Source of the DNA: Variovorax sp. PBS-H4
Lineage (GTDB): Bacteria > Pseudomonadota > Gammaproteobacteria > Burkholderiales > Burkholderiaceae_C
Direction: 5' to 3'
NCBI RefSeq assembly: GCF_901827205.1
Contig: NZ_LR594675.1
Location: 6,070,001 to 6,134,000 of the forward strand
DNA: 64,000 bases
Shown here: one piece after another, positions 10,201 to 18,347 of the stretch
Layout: each line of letters starts with the position of its first letter
How positions within the stretch are numbered: position 1 is the first letter of the stretch
Translations under genes and position numbers: made by a program
Notes under the pieces: generated by a model
What the model was told of the DNA's origin: nothing
Seen by the model: the letters and a program-made list of their open reading frames with translations, nothing else
Databases searched by the model: none

Positions 10201-10871
10201 GCGGTGGCGCTGGATTCAACGATCTCCTGGATGGTCTTCATGCCCGACCAGATGCCGGCAAAGCGGCTCATGGCAAAGGCATGGATGCCGAGGTCGAGGA
10301 TTTCCTGCACGTTGGTCGGAAAGAACACCGGCGTGCCACAGGCCTTGAAGATGTGATCGCTTTGGTGCGCCGCCGTCGAGCTCTTGGAGATGTGGTCGTC
10401 GCCGGCCACCGCAATCACGCCGCCCCAGGGCGTGGTGCCGGCCATGTTCGCGTGCTTGAAGACATCGGAGCAGCGGTCGACCCCCGGGCCCTTGCCATAC
10501 CAGATGCCGAACACGCCGTCGTACTTGTTGGTTCCCGGCGGCGCGAAGCCCAGCTGCTGCGTGCCCCAGAGCGCGGTGGCGGCAAGTTCTTCGTTCACGC
10601 CGGGCTGGAACACGATGTGCTGTTCCTTCAGGTACTTGCTTGCCTTCCAGAGCGCCTGGTCGTAGCCGCCGAGTGGCGAGCCACGGTAGCCGCTGATGAA
10701 GCCAGCCGTGTTCTTGCCGGCCTGCTGATCGCGCAGGCGCTGCAGCATGGGCAGCTTGACCAGGGCCTGCACGCCGCTCATGAAGGCGCGGCCGTAATCC
10801 AGGCTGTATTTGTCGTCGAGCGTGACCGTTTCGAGTGCCTTGCGAATGTGCTCCGGCAGCGGTGCGTTCAT
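7266..10871 (-). CDS. Indolepyruvate ferredoxin oxidoreductase, fused two-subunit type
   Basis: A 1201-residue fused 2-oxoacid:ferredoxin oxidoreductase, oxidatively decarboxylating aryl (and possibly branched) pyruvates to acyl-CoA. The N-terminal pyrimidine-binding half contains SGYRGSPLGGYD (~residue 60). The TPP-binding half has CSGCPHNTS (~residue 470) and NLGDGTYFHSG. A cysteine-rich Fe-S region follows at ~residues 673-727 (CEGCGDCSVQSNC...CNKDMSCLKGFCP). The gamma-type domain begins near residue 768 with VAGVGGTGVITIGQ, and an unnamed C-terminal domain closes the protein. It is divergent from an Lrp/AsnC regulator 181 bases away, the arrangement usual for this enzyme in proteobacteria. 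Confidence 0.93.
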   Translation of the reverse strand: MNAPLPEHIRKALETVTLDDKYSLDYGRAFMSGVQALVKLPMLQRLRDQQAGKNTAGFISGYRGSPLGGYDQALWKASKYLKEQHIVFQPGVNEELAATALWGTQQLGFAPPGTNKYDGVFGIWYGKGPGVDRCSDVFKHANMAGTTPWGGVIAVAGDDHISKSSTAAHQSDHIFKACGTPVFFPTNVQEILDLGIHAFAMSRFAGIWSGMKTIQEIVESSATAMIDPERVEIVMPTDFQMPPGGLHIRWPDHALEQEARLMHYKWYAALAYIRANRLNHNVIEGPNDRFGIMASGKAYNDTRQALIDLGLDDAACRQLGIRLHKVAVVWPLEAQLTRDFATGLQEILVVEEKRQVIEYQLKEELYNWRADVRPNVVGKFDEGEVHEAEGYSGGEWSMPNPTAHTLLRANADLNPALIAKAIATRLKKTGILAAAGADMAARIDAQLAILEAKERAMAAPQTVGVADAARQPWFCSGCPHNTSTVVPEGSRAMAGIGCHFMATWMDRSTLGFTQMGGEGVPWVGQQPFTTDAHIFANLGDGTYFHSGLLAIRQSIAAGVNITYKILYNDAVAMTGGQQVGERPEGHSVLQIAESLHAEGAAKVVVVTDEPEKYEGVNIPGQDVKVRHRDELDEIQREFREIKGTTAIIYDQTCATEKRRRRKRGTAVDPAKRVVINDLVCEGCGDCSVQSNCLSVEPLETEFGRKRTINQSTCNKDMSCLKGFCPSFVTVEGGQLKKKAKNKASMPAELGALADPALPSLAGSKVWGIVVAGVGGTGVITIGQLLGMAAHIEGKGIVTQDAAGLAQKGGATWSHVLIADTQDDIRTTRVGTAAADLVLACDPLVSINAETMARMREGRTHVALNSHSTPTAAFVRNANWQNPQDACAAEIARAVGADGLGAFDADAAATSLMGDTIYVNPMLLGYAWQKGWIPLEHASLMRAIELNAVAIDNNKAAFEWGRQAAQRPDELRKRVAPGQIVEFKKRETIENLVARRVEFLTAYQNAGYAGQYKAFVAKVQQAEAVLGKTSLAETVARYLFKLMAYKDEYEVARLHSDRSFLERVDGMFEGDYKLNYHLAPPIIAQRNAKGELQKQKFGPAMLTGFRLLAKLKGLRGTALDPFGRTDERKTERALIGEYRASIEELLSGLDAGNHALALEIASLPEQIRGYGHVKERNLKAARIRWAELMARWRNPQAARVAA

Positions 10872-11052
10872 CGTCGTTGTCTCCGTGACTGTGCCTCATG
10901 GGCGGCGGTTGAGGGGGCGAGGCATCCGGGTAGGAATACTCCCCCGCAGCCATCATGCTCGCAAAGTGTAGGCTTGGCGCCTTGATAGGTGTTTGCGTTC
11001 TTTGCCCATTCCAGGGCCCGGTTTGAAAGGATCTTGCTTAAGATTCCGTGCA

Positions 11053-11565
11053 ATGGAAAGCATTGACAAATTCGACCTCGCGATCCTGCAAGAACTGCAG
11101 GCGGATGCCCGGCTCACCAACGCCGAGCTGGCCCAGCGAGTGGGCTTGTCGGCCGCGCCCTGCTGGCGCCGGGTGCGGGCGCTGGAGGCAGCAGGCTACA
11201 TCCGGGGCTACCACGCCGAGATCGACCGCCACAAGATCGGCCTGGGCGTGCTCGCCTTCGTGCGCCTGGACACCGATCGCGCCACCGGCGAGGTCACCCG
11301 CAAGATAGAGGAAGCGATCCGCAAGCTTCCGGAGGTCGTGGCCTGCCACTACATCAGCGGCACCGGCATGTTCGAGCTGCAGGTGGTGGCCGAGGACCTG
11401 GACGGCTTCTCCCGCTTCGCCCTCAACAGCCTCATGCACCTGCCCAATGTGAAGGATCTGCACACCAGCTTCTCGCTTGGCGAGGTCAAGGCGAGCCGGG
11501 CGCTGCCGCTGGGACATCTTGCGCGCAAGACTGGCAAGGCCGGGCGGCCAGGGACTGGACAATAG
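11053..11565 (+). CDS. Lrp/AsnC family transcriptional regulator
   Basis: A 170-residue regulator starting MESIDKFDLAILQELQ. Residues ~5-55 form the AsnC-type helix-turn-helix (LTNAELAQRVGLSAAPCWRRV), and residues ~65-145 the RAM ligand-binding/oligomerisation domain. The frame is open upstream to 10993, but the family N-terminus fits the ATG at 11053. It is divergent from the indolepyruvate oxidoreductase and is probably its amino-acid-responsive regulator (inference from position). The MFS gene begins 6 bases after its stop codon, so the two are likely co-transcribed. Confidence 0.93.
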   Translation: MESIDKFDLAILQELQADARLTNAELAQRVGLSAAPCWRRVRALEAAGYIRGYHAEIDRHKIGLGVLAFVRLDTDRATGEVTRKIEEAIRKLPEVVACHYISGTGMFELQVVAEDLDGFSRFALNSLMHLPNVKDLHTSFSLGEVKASRALPLGHLARKTGKAGRPGTGQ

Positions 11566-11571
11566 CGGCAC

Positions 11572-13200
11572 ATGCCACCCATCTCGACCGAGGAAACCCC
11601 AGTCGCCCCGAAGCGCGTGCAGCCGCCGCGCATCGGCCCCTTCGAGCCGCTCAAGCTGCCGGTGTTCCGCATGCTGTGGAGCACGTGGCTGGTGGCCAAT
11701 GTCTGCATGTGGATGAACGACGTGGCGGCGGCCTGGATGATGACCTCGCTGACCACCTCGCCGATGTGGGTCGCGCTGGTCCAGTCCGCTTCAACCCTGC
11801 CGGTGTTCCTGCTCGGATTGCCCAGCGGCGCACTGGCGGACATCCTGGACCGGCGGCGCTGGCTGGTCGCCACCCAGTTCTGGCTGGCCGGGGCCGCGAT
11901 CGTTCTGTGCGGGGCTGTGGTGATGGACCTCATGAACGCGCCGCTGCTGCTGGCCCTGACCTTTGCCAATGGCATTGGCCTGGCGCTGCGTTGGCCGGTG
12001 TTTTCGGCCATCGTGCCCGAGCTGGTGCCGCGCACGCAACTGCCGGCCGCACTCGGGCTCAACGGCGTCGCGATGAACGCGTCCCGGATCGTCGGCCCGT
12101 TGTTGGCCGGCACGCTGATTGCCAGCGCGGGCACGGTCTGGGTGTTCGGGCTCAATGCGGCGCTGTGCTTGATCTCCGGCTTCATCGTGCTGCGCTGGCG
12201 GCGCGAGCACAAACCCAACCCGCTGGGCCGCGAGAAGCTGATCAGCGCAATGCGCGTGGGCGTGCAGTTCGTGCGCCAGTCGCAGCGCATGCGTGCGGTG
12301 CTCACGCGCATCTCGATCTTCTTCCTGCATTCCACCGCGCTGCTGGCGCTGCTGCCGCTGCTGGCGCGCAATCTGCGCGGCGGCGGCGCCGGCACCTTCA
12401 CGCTGCTGCTCGCGGCAATGGGCTCGGGCGCGATCCTGGCAGTAATGTTCCTGCCGCGGCTGCGCCAGGCGCTGACGCGCGACCAGTTGGTGATCCGCGG
12501 CACCATGCTGCAGTCCACCGCGACCGCGGTAATGGCGGTAGCGCCCACCGCCTGGGTCGCGGTGCCGGCGATGTTTTTCGGTGGCATGGCATGGATCACG
12601 GTCGCCAATTCGCTCTCGGTATCCGCGCAGCTGGCGCTGCCGGACTGGGTGCGCGCACGCGGCATGGCCACCTACCAGATGGCCATCATGGGCGCCAGCG
12701 CTTTCGGCGCGGCGCTCTGGGGCCAGGTGGCGGAGCTCTCCTCGCTCTACGTCAGCCTCGGCATTGCAGCAGCGAGCGGCACTGCCGCCATGCTGCTGGC
12801 CATCCGCCACGTGACGGACGGCGTCGGCGACGAGGACGACACCACGCCCGCCCACAAGGGCTGGACCAAGGGCCCGCCCGCCGAGGCCCCCGGCGAGGAA
12901 GGGCGTGTGGTGGTCACCATCGAATACATGATCGATCCGGCACGGGCCGGCGCCTTCCACGTGGTGATGCAGCAGACGCGCCGGGCCCGCCTGAGCCAGG
13001 GCGCGATCGGCTGGGAGCTGCTGCACGACATCGCCGAGCCAGGCCGCTATGTCGAGGAGGTCGTCGACGAGTCGTGGACCGAGCACCTGCGCCGTTTCCA
13101 CCGCGCCACTGCCGCCGACATGGCGCTGCGCGAGCGTCGCCTGGCTTTCCACCAGGGCGAGACGCTGCCGGTGGTGACGCGCTACGTGGTGCGGCGCTAA
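11572..13200 (+). CDS. MFS transporter (enterobactin-exporter-like MFS_3) with C-terminal soluble domain
   Basis: A 542-residue major facilitator of the MFS_3 group. Residues ~20-415 hold the membrane domain with about 12 hydrophobic segments; GLPSGALADILDRRRWL after the second helix is the typical loop 2-3 signature. From ~residue 430 a cytosolic tail follows (VVVTIEYMIDP...GAIGWELLHDI...DESWTEHLRRFHR) that resembles an antibiotic-biosynthesis-monooxygenase-like ferredoxin fold, a known architecture in this subfamily. Substrate unknown. Position immediately after the Lrp regulator suggests amino-acid-related or aromatic metabolite export, but that is inference. Confidence 0.88.
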   Translation: MPPISTEETPVAPKRVQPPRIGPFEPLKLPVFRMLWSTWLVANVCMWMNDVAAAWMMTSLTTSPMWVALVQSASTLPVFLLGLPSGALADILDRRRWLVATQFWLAGAAIVLCGAVVMDLMNAPLLLALTFANGIGLALRWPVFSAIVPELVPRTQLPAALGLNGVAMNASRIVGPLLAGTLIASAGTVWVFGLNAALCLISGFIVLRWRREHKPNPLGREKLISAMRVGVQFVRQSQRMRAVLTRISIFFLHSTALLALLPLLARNLRGGGAGTFTLLLAAMGSGAILAVMFLPRLRQALTRDQLVIRGTMLQSTATAVMAVAPTAWVAVPAMFFGGMAWITVANSLSVSAQLALPDWVRARGMATYQMAIMGASAFGAALWGQVAELSSLYVSLGIAAASGTAAMLLAIRHVTDGVGDEDDTTPAHKGWTKGPPAEAPGEEGRVVVTIEYMIDPARAGAFHVVMQQTRRARLSQGAIGWELLHDIAEPGRYVEEVVDESWTEHLRRFHRATAADMALRERRLAFHQGETLPVVTRYVVRR

Positions 13201-13291
13201 GCTGCTGCACGTCGGCACCGCGAAGCGACCGCCAGCTGTCTTGAACCCCGGCGCGCCGAATCACGACTTTCAAAAGACCATGGAGACAAGA

Positions 13292-14311
13292 ATGAACGAT
13301 CCCGAGCCCGCCGAGCCCCTGCCCCGGTCCATGACCGCGCGCCGCCATCTGCTGGGCCTGACGGGCGCCCTCGGGTTGGCGGCGCTTTGGCCCCACCCTG
13401 CCCGCGCCCAGGCGGTTTGGCCGGGTAAGCCGGTCCGCTTCGTCGTGCCTTTCGCGCCTGGCGGCAGCTCGGAGATCGTGGCCCGCTCGGTGGCGGCCGA
13501 ACTCTCGCGCACCCTGGGGCAGAGCGTGTTCGTCGAGAACAAGCCGGGCGCTGCCGGCAACATCGCGATGGCCGAGGTGGCGCGCAGCGACGACCAGCAC
13601 ACGCTGATCCTCGGCCATATCGGCACGCTCGCGGTCAATCCGTACATCTTCGAGAAGCTGCCCTACGACGCCAACAAGGACTTCAAGCCGGTCAGCCTGC
13701 TGGCCAAGGTGCCCAGCCTGTACGTCGTGCACCCGGACGTACCCGCCAGGAACCTGCGCGAGCTCATCGCCTATGCGCAAGGCCGACCCGGCAAGCTCAG
13801 CTACGGTTCCGCCGGCAACGGCAGCGCCGGCCACCTCGCCTTCGAGTACCTCAAGATGACGGCCAACATCTTCATGCTCCACGTGCCGTATCGCGGCACC
13901 GGCCCGATGCTGACCGACCTCATGGCCGGGCGGCTCGACGCCTCCGCCATCGGCGCCGCGGCAGTCATCCCCTTCATCAAGGCAGGCAAGCTGCGGTGCA
14001 TCGCCACCGGGTCGGCCACGCGCCTGCCGCAGCTGGCCGAGGTACCGACCGTGGCCGAGCAGGGCTTTCCGGGGTTCGAGATGACGCAGTGGTACGGCAT
14101 GCTGGCGCCAGCGAACTTCTCCAGCGCGAACCTGGCCAGGCTTTCGGCCGAGACGACGAAGGCCATGAGGTCGCCCGGCGCAATGGAGCGGCTCAAGGGC
14201 GATGCCGCCGAAGCGGTGGGCGACACGCCGGAGCAGTTTGCAAAATTCATTGCCGGCGAGCAGGCGCGCTGGAAGAAGGTGATCGCCCGTGCCAACATCA
14301 AGCCCGATTGA
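13292..14311 (+). CDS. Bug-family tripartite tricarboxylate transporter substrate-binding protein
   Basis: A 339-residue periplasmic receptor of the Bug (TctC-like) family. After an export signal with an arginine pair (ARRHLLGLTGALG, cleavage likely near ARAQA), the mature part starts VWPGKPVRFVVPFAPGGSSE, the hallmark Bug N-terminus. Later family segments are VPYRGTGPMLTDLMAGR and PTVAEQGFPGF. I chose the ATG at 13292 because GGAGACAAG precedes it; a TTG at 13241 and ATG at 13280 are in frame, and an internal ATG at 13331 would still keep the signal. No tctA/tctB membrane genes are nearby, as is normal for orphan Bug receptors. Ligand cannot be predicted. Confidence 0.93.
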   Translation: MNDPEPAEPLPRSMTARRHLLGLTGALGLAALWPHPARAQAVWPGKPVRFVVPFAPGGSSEIVARSVAAELSRTLGQSVFVENKPGAAGNIAMAEVARSDDQHTLILGHIGTLAVNPYIFEKLPYDANKDFKPVSLLAKVPSLYVVHPDVPARNLRELIAYAQGRPGKLSYGSAGNGSAGHLAFEYLKMTANIFMLHVPYRGTGPMLTDLMAGRLDASAIGAAAVIPFIKAGKLRCIATGSATRLPQLAEVPTVAEQGFPGFEMTQWYGMLAPANFSSANLARLSAETTKAMRSPGAMERLKGDAAEAVGDTPEQFAKFIAGEQARWKKVIARANIKPD

Positions 14312-14335
14312 CGGCGAAAAGCGCTTGGCGGGGAG

Positions 14336-14365
14336 TTGAAGGCCGCCGCGCCGGCGCGGTAGCAT
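14336..14365 (+). promoter_or_regulatory. Candidate sigma-70 promoter for the Rrf2 gene
   Basis: TTGAAG at 14336-14341 and TAGCAT at 14360-14365 are separated by 18 bases and sit about 130 bases upstream of the Rrf2 start. The match is moderate and the spacer is extremely GC-rich, so this is a candidate only. Confidence 0.3.
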
Positions 14366-14496
14366 CAGGTGCCTGCCGAGACTGGGAACCTAATCCGCGG
14401 CTCAGACTCTCAAGGCATGATCGGCTGCATACAAGGACCCCGCGTCCACCACGACAACAGCAGCCCGCACCCGCACAACAGACAGGAAGCCCTTTC

Positions 14497-15021
14497 ATGC
14501 GACTGACCACCAAAGGCCGTTTCGCAGTCACTGCCATGATCGACCTGGCGCTGCGTGAGCGCACGGGGCCGGTGACGCTCGCCGCCATCAGCCAGCGGCA
14601 GCGCATCTCGCTGTCGTACCTGGAACAGCTGTTCGGCAAGCTGCGCCGCCACAAGCTGGTCGAATCCACCCGCGGCCCTGGCGGCGGCTATTCGCTGGGC
14701 CGCAAGGCGGCCGACATCACGGTCGCCGACATCATCTTCTCGATCGAGGACGCGCCCTCCGGAAAGGCCCGGCCTGACGCGGACGCCGACGGCCGCTGCA
14801 GCACCGAGGAACTGTGGGCCTCGCTGAACCGCCGCACCGTGGAATTCCTCGATTCCGTCACGCTGCAGAGCCTGGTCCTGGAACAGCTCGCCAAAGGCGT
14901 GAAGGTTGAAGACGGCGCAGCCGTCAAGCGCGTACCTGCCGCAGCGCCCGTCAAGCGGCCGCGGGTGAATGCGCCCAACTCGGTCTTCGCCCTGGGCCGC
15001 CCGCTCGCGACCAAGCGCTGA
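14497..15021 (+). CDS. Rrf2/IscR-like regulator lacking cluster ligands
   Basis: A 174-residue Rrf2-family DNA-binding protein. The N-terminus MRLTTKGRFAVTAMIDLAL and the winged helix with ISLSYLEQLFGKLRRHKLVESTRGPGGGYSL match IscR closely. In IscR the [2Fe-2S] cluster is held by three cysteines and a histidine in a loop near residues 92-107. Here that loop reads EDAPSGKARPDADADGRC: only the last cysteine remains, the histidine position is Glu, and there is no other cysteine in the protein. The ATG at 14497 fits the family start. No isc genes follow; the next gene is convergent. Its targets are unknown. Confidence 0.9.
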   Translation: MRLTTKGRFAVTAMIDLALRERTGPVTLAAISQRQRISLSYLEQLFGKLRRHKLVESTRGPGGGYSLGRKAADITVADIIFSIEDAPSGKARPDADADGRCSTEELWASLNRRTVEFLDSVTLQSLVLEQLAKGVKVEDGAAVKRVPAAAPVKRPRVNAPNSVFALGRPLATKR

Positions 15022-15034
15022 GCCTCCCCGCGCT

Positions 15035-16246
15035 TCAGTTCACAGGCAGGAGCATGCGCAACAGCCCGCGGGCCGTCACCAGTTCGCGGGGGTCGTAGCT
15101 TTCGTCCAGCACCCCGCCGAGCCTGCGCACGATGCCCGGACTGCGTTGTGCCCGCCAGATCACGAAGTCGGCAATCCACGGATGGTTGTTGACGCGATTG
15201 GCCTGCTCGTAGGCGGCGAAGCGCGGCTTCAGCGCCTTCAGGGCTGCCTCGTACCGCGCCCCCACCGCGGCGTCGCCGACAACGCAGGCCGCCACGAGGG
15301 CCTCGGCCGCCAGCATCCCACTCTCCAGTGCCTTGCCGATGCCCTCGCCGGTGAACGAATAGGTACTGCCTGCGGCTTCGCCTGCCACCAGCAGGCCCGG
15401 CCGCGACCAGCGCGCCCCATCCAGGGAGCAGCGCAGCGGCGCGCCCTTCAGCTCGCCCTGCAGGGAGCCGCCCTGCATCAGGGCGCGGGCGGGCGCGTGA
15501 ACGCGCGTGAAGGTGGCGAATAGCTCGCGCAGGTTGACATCCGGCTCGAAGCCTCGAGGGCCGTCCAGCAAGCCCACGCCGATGTTGAACACCCCCGCGC
15601 CGCACGGAAAGATCCAGCCGTAGCCGCGCCGCAGCGCGCGATGCCAGACCACTTCGAAGGGGCGGCTGCGGCCGGCCGCGGCGTCGTTCTTCACGTAGCC
15701 ACGCAGAGCGATGCCGCTCGCCGCGCGCCGGCTGCACATGTCGGCCGCCAGCAGCGGCGGCGCCGCCGCGCCGGTCGCCAGGACGGTCCAGCGCGCGCGA
15801 AGCGTACGCAGGGTACCGTCGGGCAGCCGCAGGTGCGCGCCCGCCACCCGCCCGGACGCATCCTGCAGCGGTGCCTCGTAGCGGGCCGGCGCGAACCAGC
15901 GCGCCCCGGCCTGCAGGGCGGCACGGCGCACGATTTCATCGAGCTCGCGGCGCCGCAGCACGGCCAGGCTGGCCGGCACCTCCACCCGCCAGCCGTGCGG
16001 CGCGACACAGGCCACATGGCTGGCCACTGCGGCGCGCCCCAGCACGGCATCCAGCACACCGAGCCGGGCGAGCGCTCGCTGGGCGTCGGGAATCAACCCG
16101 TCGCCACAGACCTTCTCGCGCGGAAAATCCTGCCGATCGACCAGCAGAACATCCAGCCCCGCGCGCGCCAGCATTCGCGCGCAGGCGCTGCCTGCCGGGC
16201 CTGCGCCGACCACCAGCACCTCGCAATCGGCAGGCTCAGGCGCCAC
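15035..16246 (-). CDS. Geranylgeranyl-reductase-family FAD-dependent oxidoreductase
   Basis: A 403-residue flavoprotein of the geranylgeranyl reductase/PHBH-like group. The N-terminal dinucleotide-binding motif VVGAGPAGSACARML (residues ~10-25) is followed by DFPREKVCGDGL. The second FAD motif, GEAAGSTYSFTGEGIGKALESG, lies around residue 285. Such enzymes reduce isoprenoid side chains or act as related monooxygenases; without a pathway context the substrate cannot be assigned. Its start overlaps the 3' end of the upstream VOC gene by 11 bases, so the two are translationally linked. Confidence 0.87.
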   Translation of the reverse strand: MAPEPADCEVLVVGAGPAGSACARMLARAGLDVLLVDRQDFPREKVCGDGLIPDAQRALARLGVLDAVLGRAAVASHVACVAPHGWRVEVPASLAVLRRRELDEIVRRAALQAGARWFAPARYEAPLQDASGRVAGAHLRLPDGTLRTLRARWTVLATGAAAPPLLAADMCSRRAASGIALRGYVKNDAAAGRSRPFEVVWHRALRRGYGWIFPCGAGVFNIGVGLLDGPRGFEPDVNLRELFATFTRVHAPARALMQGGSLQGELKGAPLRCSLDGARWSRPGLLVAGEAAGSTYSFTGEGIGKALESGMLAAEALVAACVVGDAAVGARYEAALKALKPRFAAYEQANRVNNHPWIADFVIWRAQRSPGIVRRLGGVLDESYDPRELVTARGLLRMLLPVN

Positions 16247-16619
16247 TTCCGTACGGGCGGGTGATGATCTCGAGCCGGTGGCCGTCGGGGTCGTCCCAGT
16301 AGACGCCGCGGCCGCCGTCGTGGTGATTGATCCGGCCGGGCTGTTGCTGGCCTGGGTCGGCCCAGTAGGTCAGCCCGCGGGCGCGGATGCGCCCGAAGAT
16401 CTCGTCGAACTCTTCCTCGCTCACCAGGAAGGCGTAGTGCTCGATGGGGATCTGCTCCTCGCTGCGGATGTAATCGAGCGTGACGCCGTTGTCGAGCTGC
16501 ACGCAATGGAAAGGCCCGAAGGTGGTGGGCTCGTCGCACCCGAGCACCTCGGCCAGGAAGAGGGCGGACGCCTTCGGATCGCGCGCCGGAACGATCGTGT
16601 GGTTCAACTGGATCGGCAT
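16236..16619 (-). CDS. VOC (glyoxalase/bleomycin-resistance) family protein
   Basis: A 127-residue single-domain vicinal oxygen chelate protein. MPIQLNHTIVPARDP supplies the first metal-ligand histidine, PIEHYAFLV the second, and HRLEIITRPYG the terminal glutamate of the second beta-alpha-beta unit. The start at 16619 has GGAG seven bases upstream; the longer frame to 16634 has no family support. It probably binds a divalent metal and acts on or binds a small molecule, but the substrate is unknown. It overlaps the following flavoprotein gene by 11 bases. Confidence 0.85.
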   Translation of the reverse strand: MPIQLNHTIVPARDPKASALFLAEVLGCDEPTTFGPFHCVQLDNGVTLDYIRSEEQIPIEHYAFLVSEEEFDEIFGRIRARGLTYWADPGQQQPGRINHHDGGRGVYWDDPDGHRLEIITRPYGSGA

Positions 16620-16764
16620 GGTGTTGCTCCACAAAAGGGGGCAAGGCGTGAAGAGAGCCCATGGTAAGGCGCTCGGCCCCGACAGTGCAGTTTCGCCGCA
16701 CCTCGCGCGTTCTGCCGCTTCCGCTTCGACGCATTAGGATCGTACCCAGCCAGGAGGGGCCAAC

Positions 16765-17307
16765 ATGAAAAACAGGAGCGAGGACAGCGTCGGGTTCGAC
16801 AGCGGCCCAGCAGATAGCCGCGAGCCGGGTTTCGACGCGCTGGATTGTGACGGAGCGCTTGTGGTCCAGGCGCTGTCCTCGATGCTCGAGCTCATCCGCG
16901 AACAGCTCGGCATGGACGTGTTCTTCGTCTCCGAGTTCGTCGAGGGGCGACGCGTGTTCCGGCACGTCGCGACCGCCCCAACCATGGGCATCATCCACGT
17001 GGGTGGGTCGCACGCCATGGAAGACAGCATCTGCCAACAGGTGCTGGATGGCCGAGTGCCCAACCTTGCGCGCGACCTGCGCGTGCTGCGCACCCGCCAG
17101 CCGCTGCCGGAGGTGACCAAGCCTATCGGCACCCACATCAGCGTCCCGATCGTGATGCCGGATGGGAGCATTTACGGGACGCTGTGCGGCTTCGCTGTCG
17201 AACGAACCGTGGACCTGAGCGCGCGCGACGTGCGGCGCCTCGAGGTTGCAGCGCAGGCAACCGCTCGGGTGCTGGCGCAGGCGGCGGGGCACGCAGCCGC
17301 GGGCTGA
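16765..17307 (+). CDS. GAF domain protein
   Basis: A 180-residue protein that is almost entirely one GAF domain (residues ~25-165). Features are the N-terminal helix with MLELIREQLGMDVFFVSEF, a central HVGGSHAMEDSICQQVLDG, and GTHISVPIVMPDGSIYGTLCGF near the end. GAF domains bind small ligands such as cyclic nucleotides or tetrapyrroles; no output domain is fused here, so it may act through a partner. AGGAGG eight bases upstream supports the ATG at 16765. It is convergent with the zinc-ribbon gene, 7 bases apart. Confidence 0.82.
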   Translation: MKNRSEDSVGFDSGPADSREPGFDALDCDGALVVQALSSMLELIREQLGMDVFFVSEFVEGRRVFRHVATAPTMGIIHVGGSHAMEDSICQQVLDGRVPNLARDLRVLRTRQPLPEVTKPIGTHISVPIVMPDGSIYGTLCGFAVERTVDLSARDVRRLEVAAQATARVLAQAAGHAAAG

Positions 17308-17314
17308 CCCGGGA

Positions 17315-18097
17315 TCAGCCCATCAGCGTTGGATTGCGCCGCGCTTCGTCCAGCCTTTGCTGACGCACGGTCTCGCCGCATTGGGCGCTGCGGCGCATTT
17401 CCGGGCGAGCGCATTCGCTGTTCATGCAAACCGCACGCGCAACAAAATTCAGGCCTCCGCAGCGGGCGATGGGAGTCTCGACGCCTGCGCTTCGCGCCAG
17501 GCGCGGCTTCGAGGCCAGCGGAGACGACGTCCGCGCCGACTTGGCCGTGACGGGCGATTCCGGCGGAGAGCTCGGCATGGCGGCCTCGAGTGCTGGCATC
17601 AGCGGGGGCGCGTCGGCAGGGGTTGCCGCCACCGGCAGCAGTCCCTGCGCAAGCCGCGCGGTGTCGGCGGCAGCTGGGGGATCGACCAACGCCACCGCGC
17701 GCTCGATGGGCGCCGGCAGCGCCGCGTGCTCGAGCGGGAGCGAAGGAACGCCCGCGTCGCGTGGACCGTGGGCCAGGAACAACGCAACCGCGGTCACCGT
17801 GGCCCACAGCCCGCCCAGCGCCAACAGGGCGTAGCGGGAACTGCGGGCGCGGGCATGGTTGCCGGTGATCAGTGGCGAGGGATGCGTCTCAGCTTCCACC
17901 GCCGCGAAATAGGCCGGCAGCTTGCCGTCACAGCCCTTGCAGAAGCGCGCGTGTCGCGCGTTGATGGTCCGGCAGACTTCGCAGACCTCGGCTTGCGCGG
18001 GCGCGCTGCGCAAGCGCACCAAATCCAGCAGACTTCCGAAGACAACAGCGGGCATGGGCCTCTGTCGCTCGGGGAACAGCGGGGCGACGGCACTCAT
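17315..18097 (-). CDS. Zinc-ribbon membrane protein of unknown function
   Basis: A 260-residue protein I cannot assign to a named family. Residues ~39-56 form a CxxC...CxxC zinc ribbon (CEVCRTINARHARFCKGC), residues ~87-107 one hydrophobic helix (YALLALGGLWATVTAVALFLA), then a ~90-residue Ala/Pro-rich low-complexity stretch. The last ~50 residues hold a second cysteine set (ARCGGLNFVARAVCMN, then SEC and QCGETVR). From memory, similar Cys-rich tails end several otherwise unrelated Comamonadaceae proteins. Topology is probably zinc ribbon in the cytoplasm and tail in the periplasm, where the cysteines could be disulfide-bonded; that is inference. The stop codon of the 82-residue gene lies one base before this start. 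Confidence 0.75.
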   Translation of the reverse strand: MSAVAPLFPERQRPMPAVVFGSLLDLVRLRSAPAQAEVCEVCRTINARHARFCKGCDGKLPAYFAAVEAETHPSPLITGNHARARSSRYALLALGGLWATVTAVALFLAHGPRDAGVPSLPLEHAALPAPIERAVALVDPPAAADTARLAQGLLPVAATPADAPPLMPALEAAMPSSPPESPVTAKSARTSSPLASKPRLARSAGVETPIARCGGLNFVARAVCMNSECARPEMRRSAQCGETVRQQRLDEARRNPTLMG

Positions 18098-18098
18098 T

Positions 18099-18347
18099 TC
18101 ACCGCTCCGAGCAAAGGGCCGCGTGGCCCTCGTGCTGCGACGAGATCGCCATCGCGCGGCGTTGAACGCGCATTTCCGACAGGGCAGACCGCGCGAAAAG
18201 GATCAGTTCATCATCCGACGGCTCGGGGCCGCCTTCCAGATGGGCGCGGAACGAATTCACGATCTGCGCCTGCGCAACCATTCGCAGGCCGACGGCCTTG
18301 AGGGCGGCATGCGGCGCAGTCGCTTGTGCATGCATCGGAAGGTTCAT
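18099..18347 (-). CDS. Hypothetical 82-residue protein coupled to zinc-ribbon gene
   Basis: An 82-residue, mostly helical, soluble protein with no recognised domain (GLRMVAQAQIVNSFRAHLEGG in the middle, then DDELILFARSALSEMRVQRRAM). Its TGA at 18101-18099 is separated by one base from the ATG of the downstream zinc-ribbon gene, which argues for a real, co-translated gene. An alternative start is Met-5. Function unknown. Confidence 0.6.
   Translation of the reverse strand: MNLPMHAQATAPHAALKAVGLRMVAQAQIVNSFRAHLEGGPEPSDDELILFARSALSEMRVQRRAMAISSQHEGHAALCSER

Noticed and set aside
7287..10985. Two long plus-strand frames (608 and 623 residues) opposite the indolepyruvate oxidoreductase
   Set aside because: Low-complexity antisense shadows; the minus strand encodes a complete recognisable enzyme.
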